This document shows positions 35,813-36,379 of a stretch of DNA of 36,379 bases, one piece after another. Positions within the stretch are counted from its first letter, which is position 1; each line of letters begins with the position of its first letter. Made by a program: the position numbers and the translations under genes. Source of the DNA: a virus; IMG/VR virus record IMGVR_UViG_3300031951_000581, positions 1-36,379 of that record; one strand, given 5' to 3'. The notes beneath the pieces were generated by a model. The model did no database searches. It saw only the letters and a program-made list of their open reading frames with translations, and was not told the DNA's origin.

Positions 35813-35966
35813 GGTCATACAGTTTTTGTACAGCCTTACGAGCCATATATTTTGAACACTTAAACTTATCTCTTAGATAGAACCTGATGAATCCTTTTGG
35901 CATCAGCTTCCAATCTTTGTTGGTTGCTTTCACATGATCAACCATCATCTCTATCTTTAGACTCAT
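35802..35966 (-). CDS. Small basic protein, 54 aa
   Basis: From the ATG at 35966 to a TAA ending at 35802. The peptide is helical and rich in Lys and Arg (FIRFYLRDKFKCSKYMARK), with no transmembrane segment, and could bind nucleic acid. It starts 12 bases after the stop of the membrane protein gene and overlaps the 31-residue gene by 11 bases. Without it the stretch would be an unexplained gap in a densely packed strand. Confidence 0.58.
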   Translation of the reverse strand: MSLKIEMMVDHVKATNKDWKLMPKGFIRFYLRDKFKCSKYMARKAVQKLYDHEE

Positions 35967-35978
35967 CTTTCTTAGGTT

Positions 35979-36242
35979 TTAAATATCTAAAAAAGGTAAT
36001 GCTTTTGTGACCCAGTCTTCTATCTTTTTATCTCCAGTAAACATTGCTACTATACCAAGAAATAAAAGACTTAAAACTATCAAACACATTAGGATTAATA
36101 ATCCTAAAGCTAAATAACCTAAGAATTCACCTATGCTTTTTGTTTGAATTAACCCAAAGGCTCCTACACCTAGTCCATAAATAATACCTAGATTACAAAC
36201 AAACCAGGTTAAATAACCTATTCCTCCTAATAATTTTCTCAT
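35979..36242 (-). CDS. Small membrane protein, 87 aa
   Basis: Two hydrophobic spans, about residues 8-32 and 38-68 (the second long enough for a hairpin), followed by an amphipathic charged C-terminus (GDKKIEDWVTKALPFLDI). It is probably in the inner membrane. The ATG overlaps the stop of the upstream gene (ATGA). No family is recognised. Confidence 0.68.
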   Translation of the reverse strand: MRKLLGGIGYLTWFVCNLGIIYGLGVGAFGLIQTKSIGEFLGYLALGLLILMCLIVLSLLFLGIVAMFTGDKKIEDWVTKALPFLDI

Positions 36243-36379
36243 TCTTTCTTTTGTTTTAAATATTTCTTCTCAAACTTATCCCATCCTTCATCCATCATGC
36301 ATATCATAAGATCCATATAGATCTCTTCTGCATGGTCATCACACATACCTATACCTTTGATATCTAAATCTGGGCTATA
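36239..36379 (-). CDS. Hypothetical protein, C-terminal fragment (5' partial)
   Basis: The open frame enters from the right edge and gives 46 residues before TGA. The visible part is acidic then basic and helical (EEIYMDLMICMMDEGWDKFE followed by KKYLKQKKE). The stop overlaps the ATG of the membrane protein gene, which supports the frame. The start is outside the window and the function is unknown. Confidence 0.55.
   Translation of the reverse strand, partial: YSPDLDIKGIGMCDDHAEEIYMDLMICMMDEGWDKFEKKYLKQKKE

Noticed and set aside
1-36379. tRNA genes, CRISPR arrays, insertion sequences or attachment sites
   Set aside because: Reading both strands I saw no cloverleaf-like sequence, spaced repeats, transposase motifs or integrase gene; short tRNAs cannot be fully excluded without a covariance search.

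Overview
The window reads as about 36 kb from the middle of a larger genome of a tailed phage of the crAss-like group (Crassvirales), presumably infecting a Bacteroidota host. The evidence is: two giant plus-strand ORFs of the crAss-like virion transcription/cargo type, one carrying the double-psi beta-barrel RNA polymerase signature DYDID; a block of replication and recombination genes on the opposite strand; low G+C content; and starts that lack obvious Shine-Dalgarno sequences, as is usual in Bacteroidota. All large frames stay open under the standard genetic code, so nothing here suggests stop-codon recoding. Both window ends cut through genes.

Region 1 (1-16421, plus strand) holds only two genes. 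The first runs in from outside the window and encodes at least 3584 residues: a NADAR-like domain at the window edge, a basic linker, a zincin motif (HEAFH), then a very large body containing the RNA polymerase active-site region. The second starts on the stop codon of the first (TAATG) and encodes 1888 residues with its own zincin motif (HEFAH), a long coiled-coil-rich middle and one hydrophobic segment near the C-terminus. By analogy with crAss-like phages these are probably packaged in the virion and delivered into the host with the DNA.

A hairpin flanked by A and T runs at about 16.48 kb separates this block from region 2 (16510-36379), where every gene but one lies on the minus strand. 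In transcription order from the right: a cluster of small, mostly unknown or membrane/secreted proteins (36.4-35.06 kb); a DnaA domain IV-like protein, an SF2 helicase and several small genes (34.8-31.9 kb); one plus-strand gene (31644-31991); uracil-DNA glycosylase; a DnaB-like helicase; a Sak4-like RecA-fold ATPase and a putative ssDNA-binding protein; a terminator; then an operon with primase, GIY-YIG protein, vWA/metallopeptidase-like protein, a cysteine-rich miniprotein, MoxR-like AAA+ ATPase, an unknown protein and a PD-(D/E)XK exonuclease; two unknown proteins and a terminator; and finally family B DNA polymerase and a DUF932-like protein.

The minus-strand genes are packed tightly. Many neighbours overlap by ATGA or TAATG, so translational coupling is likely. 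Together they make a nearly complete replication/recombination set: an initiator-like DNA-binding protein, primase, replicative helicase, SSB, single-strand annealing ATPase, exonuclease, polymerase and UDG. The most unusual items are the NADAR-like domain apparently fused to the virion RNA polymerase, zincin motifs in both giant proteins, the phage-borne MoxR-vWA pair with a zinc-ribbon-like miniprotein between them, and a terminator-like hairpin inside a coding sequence.
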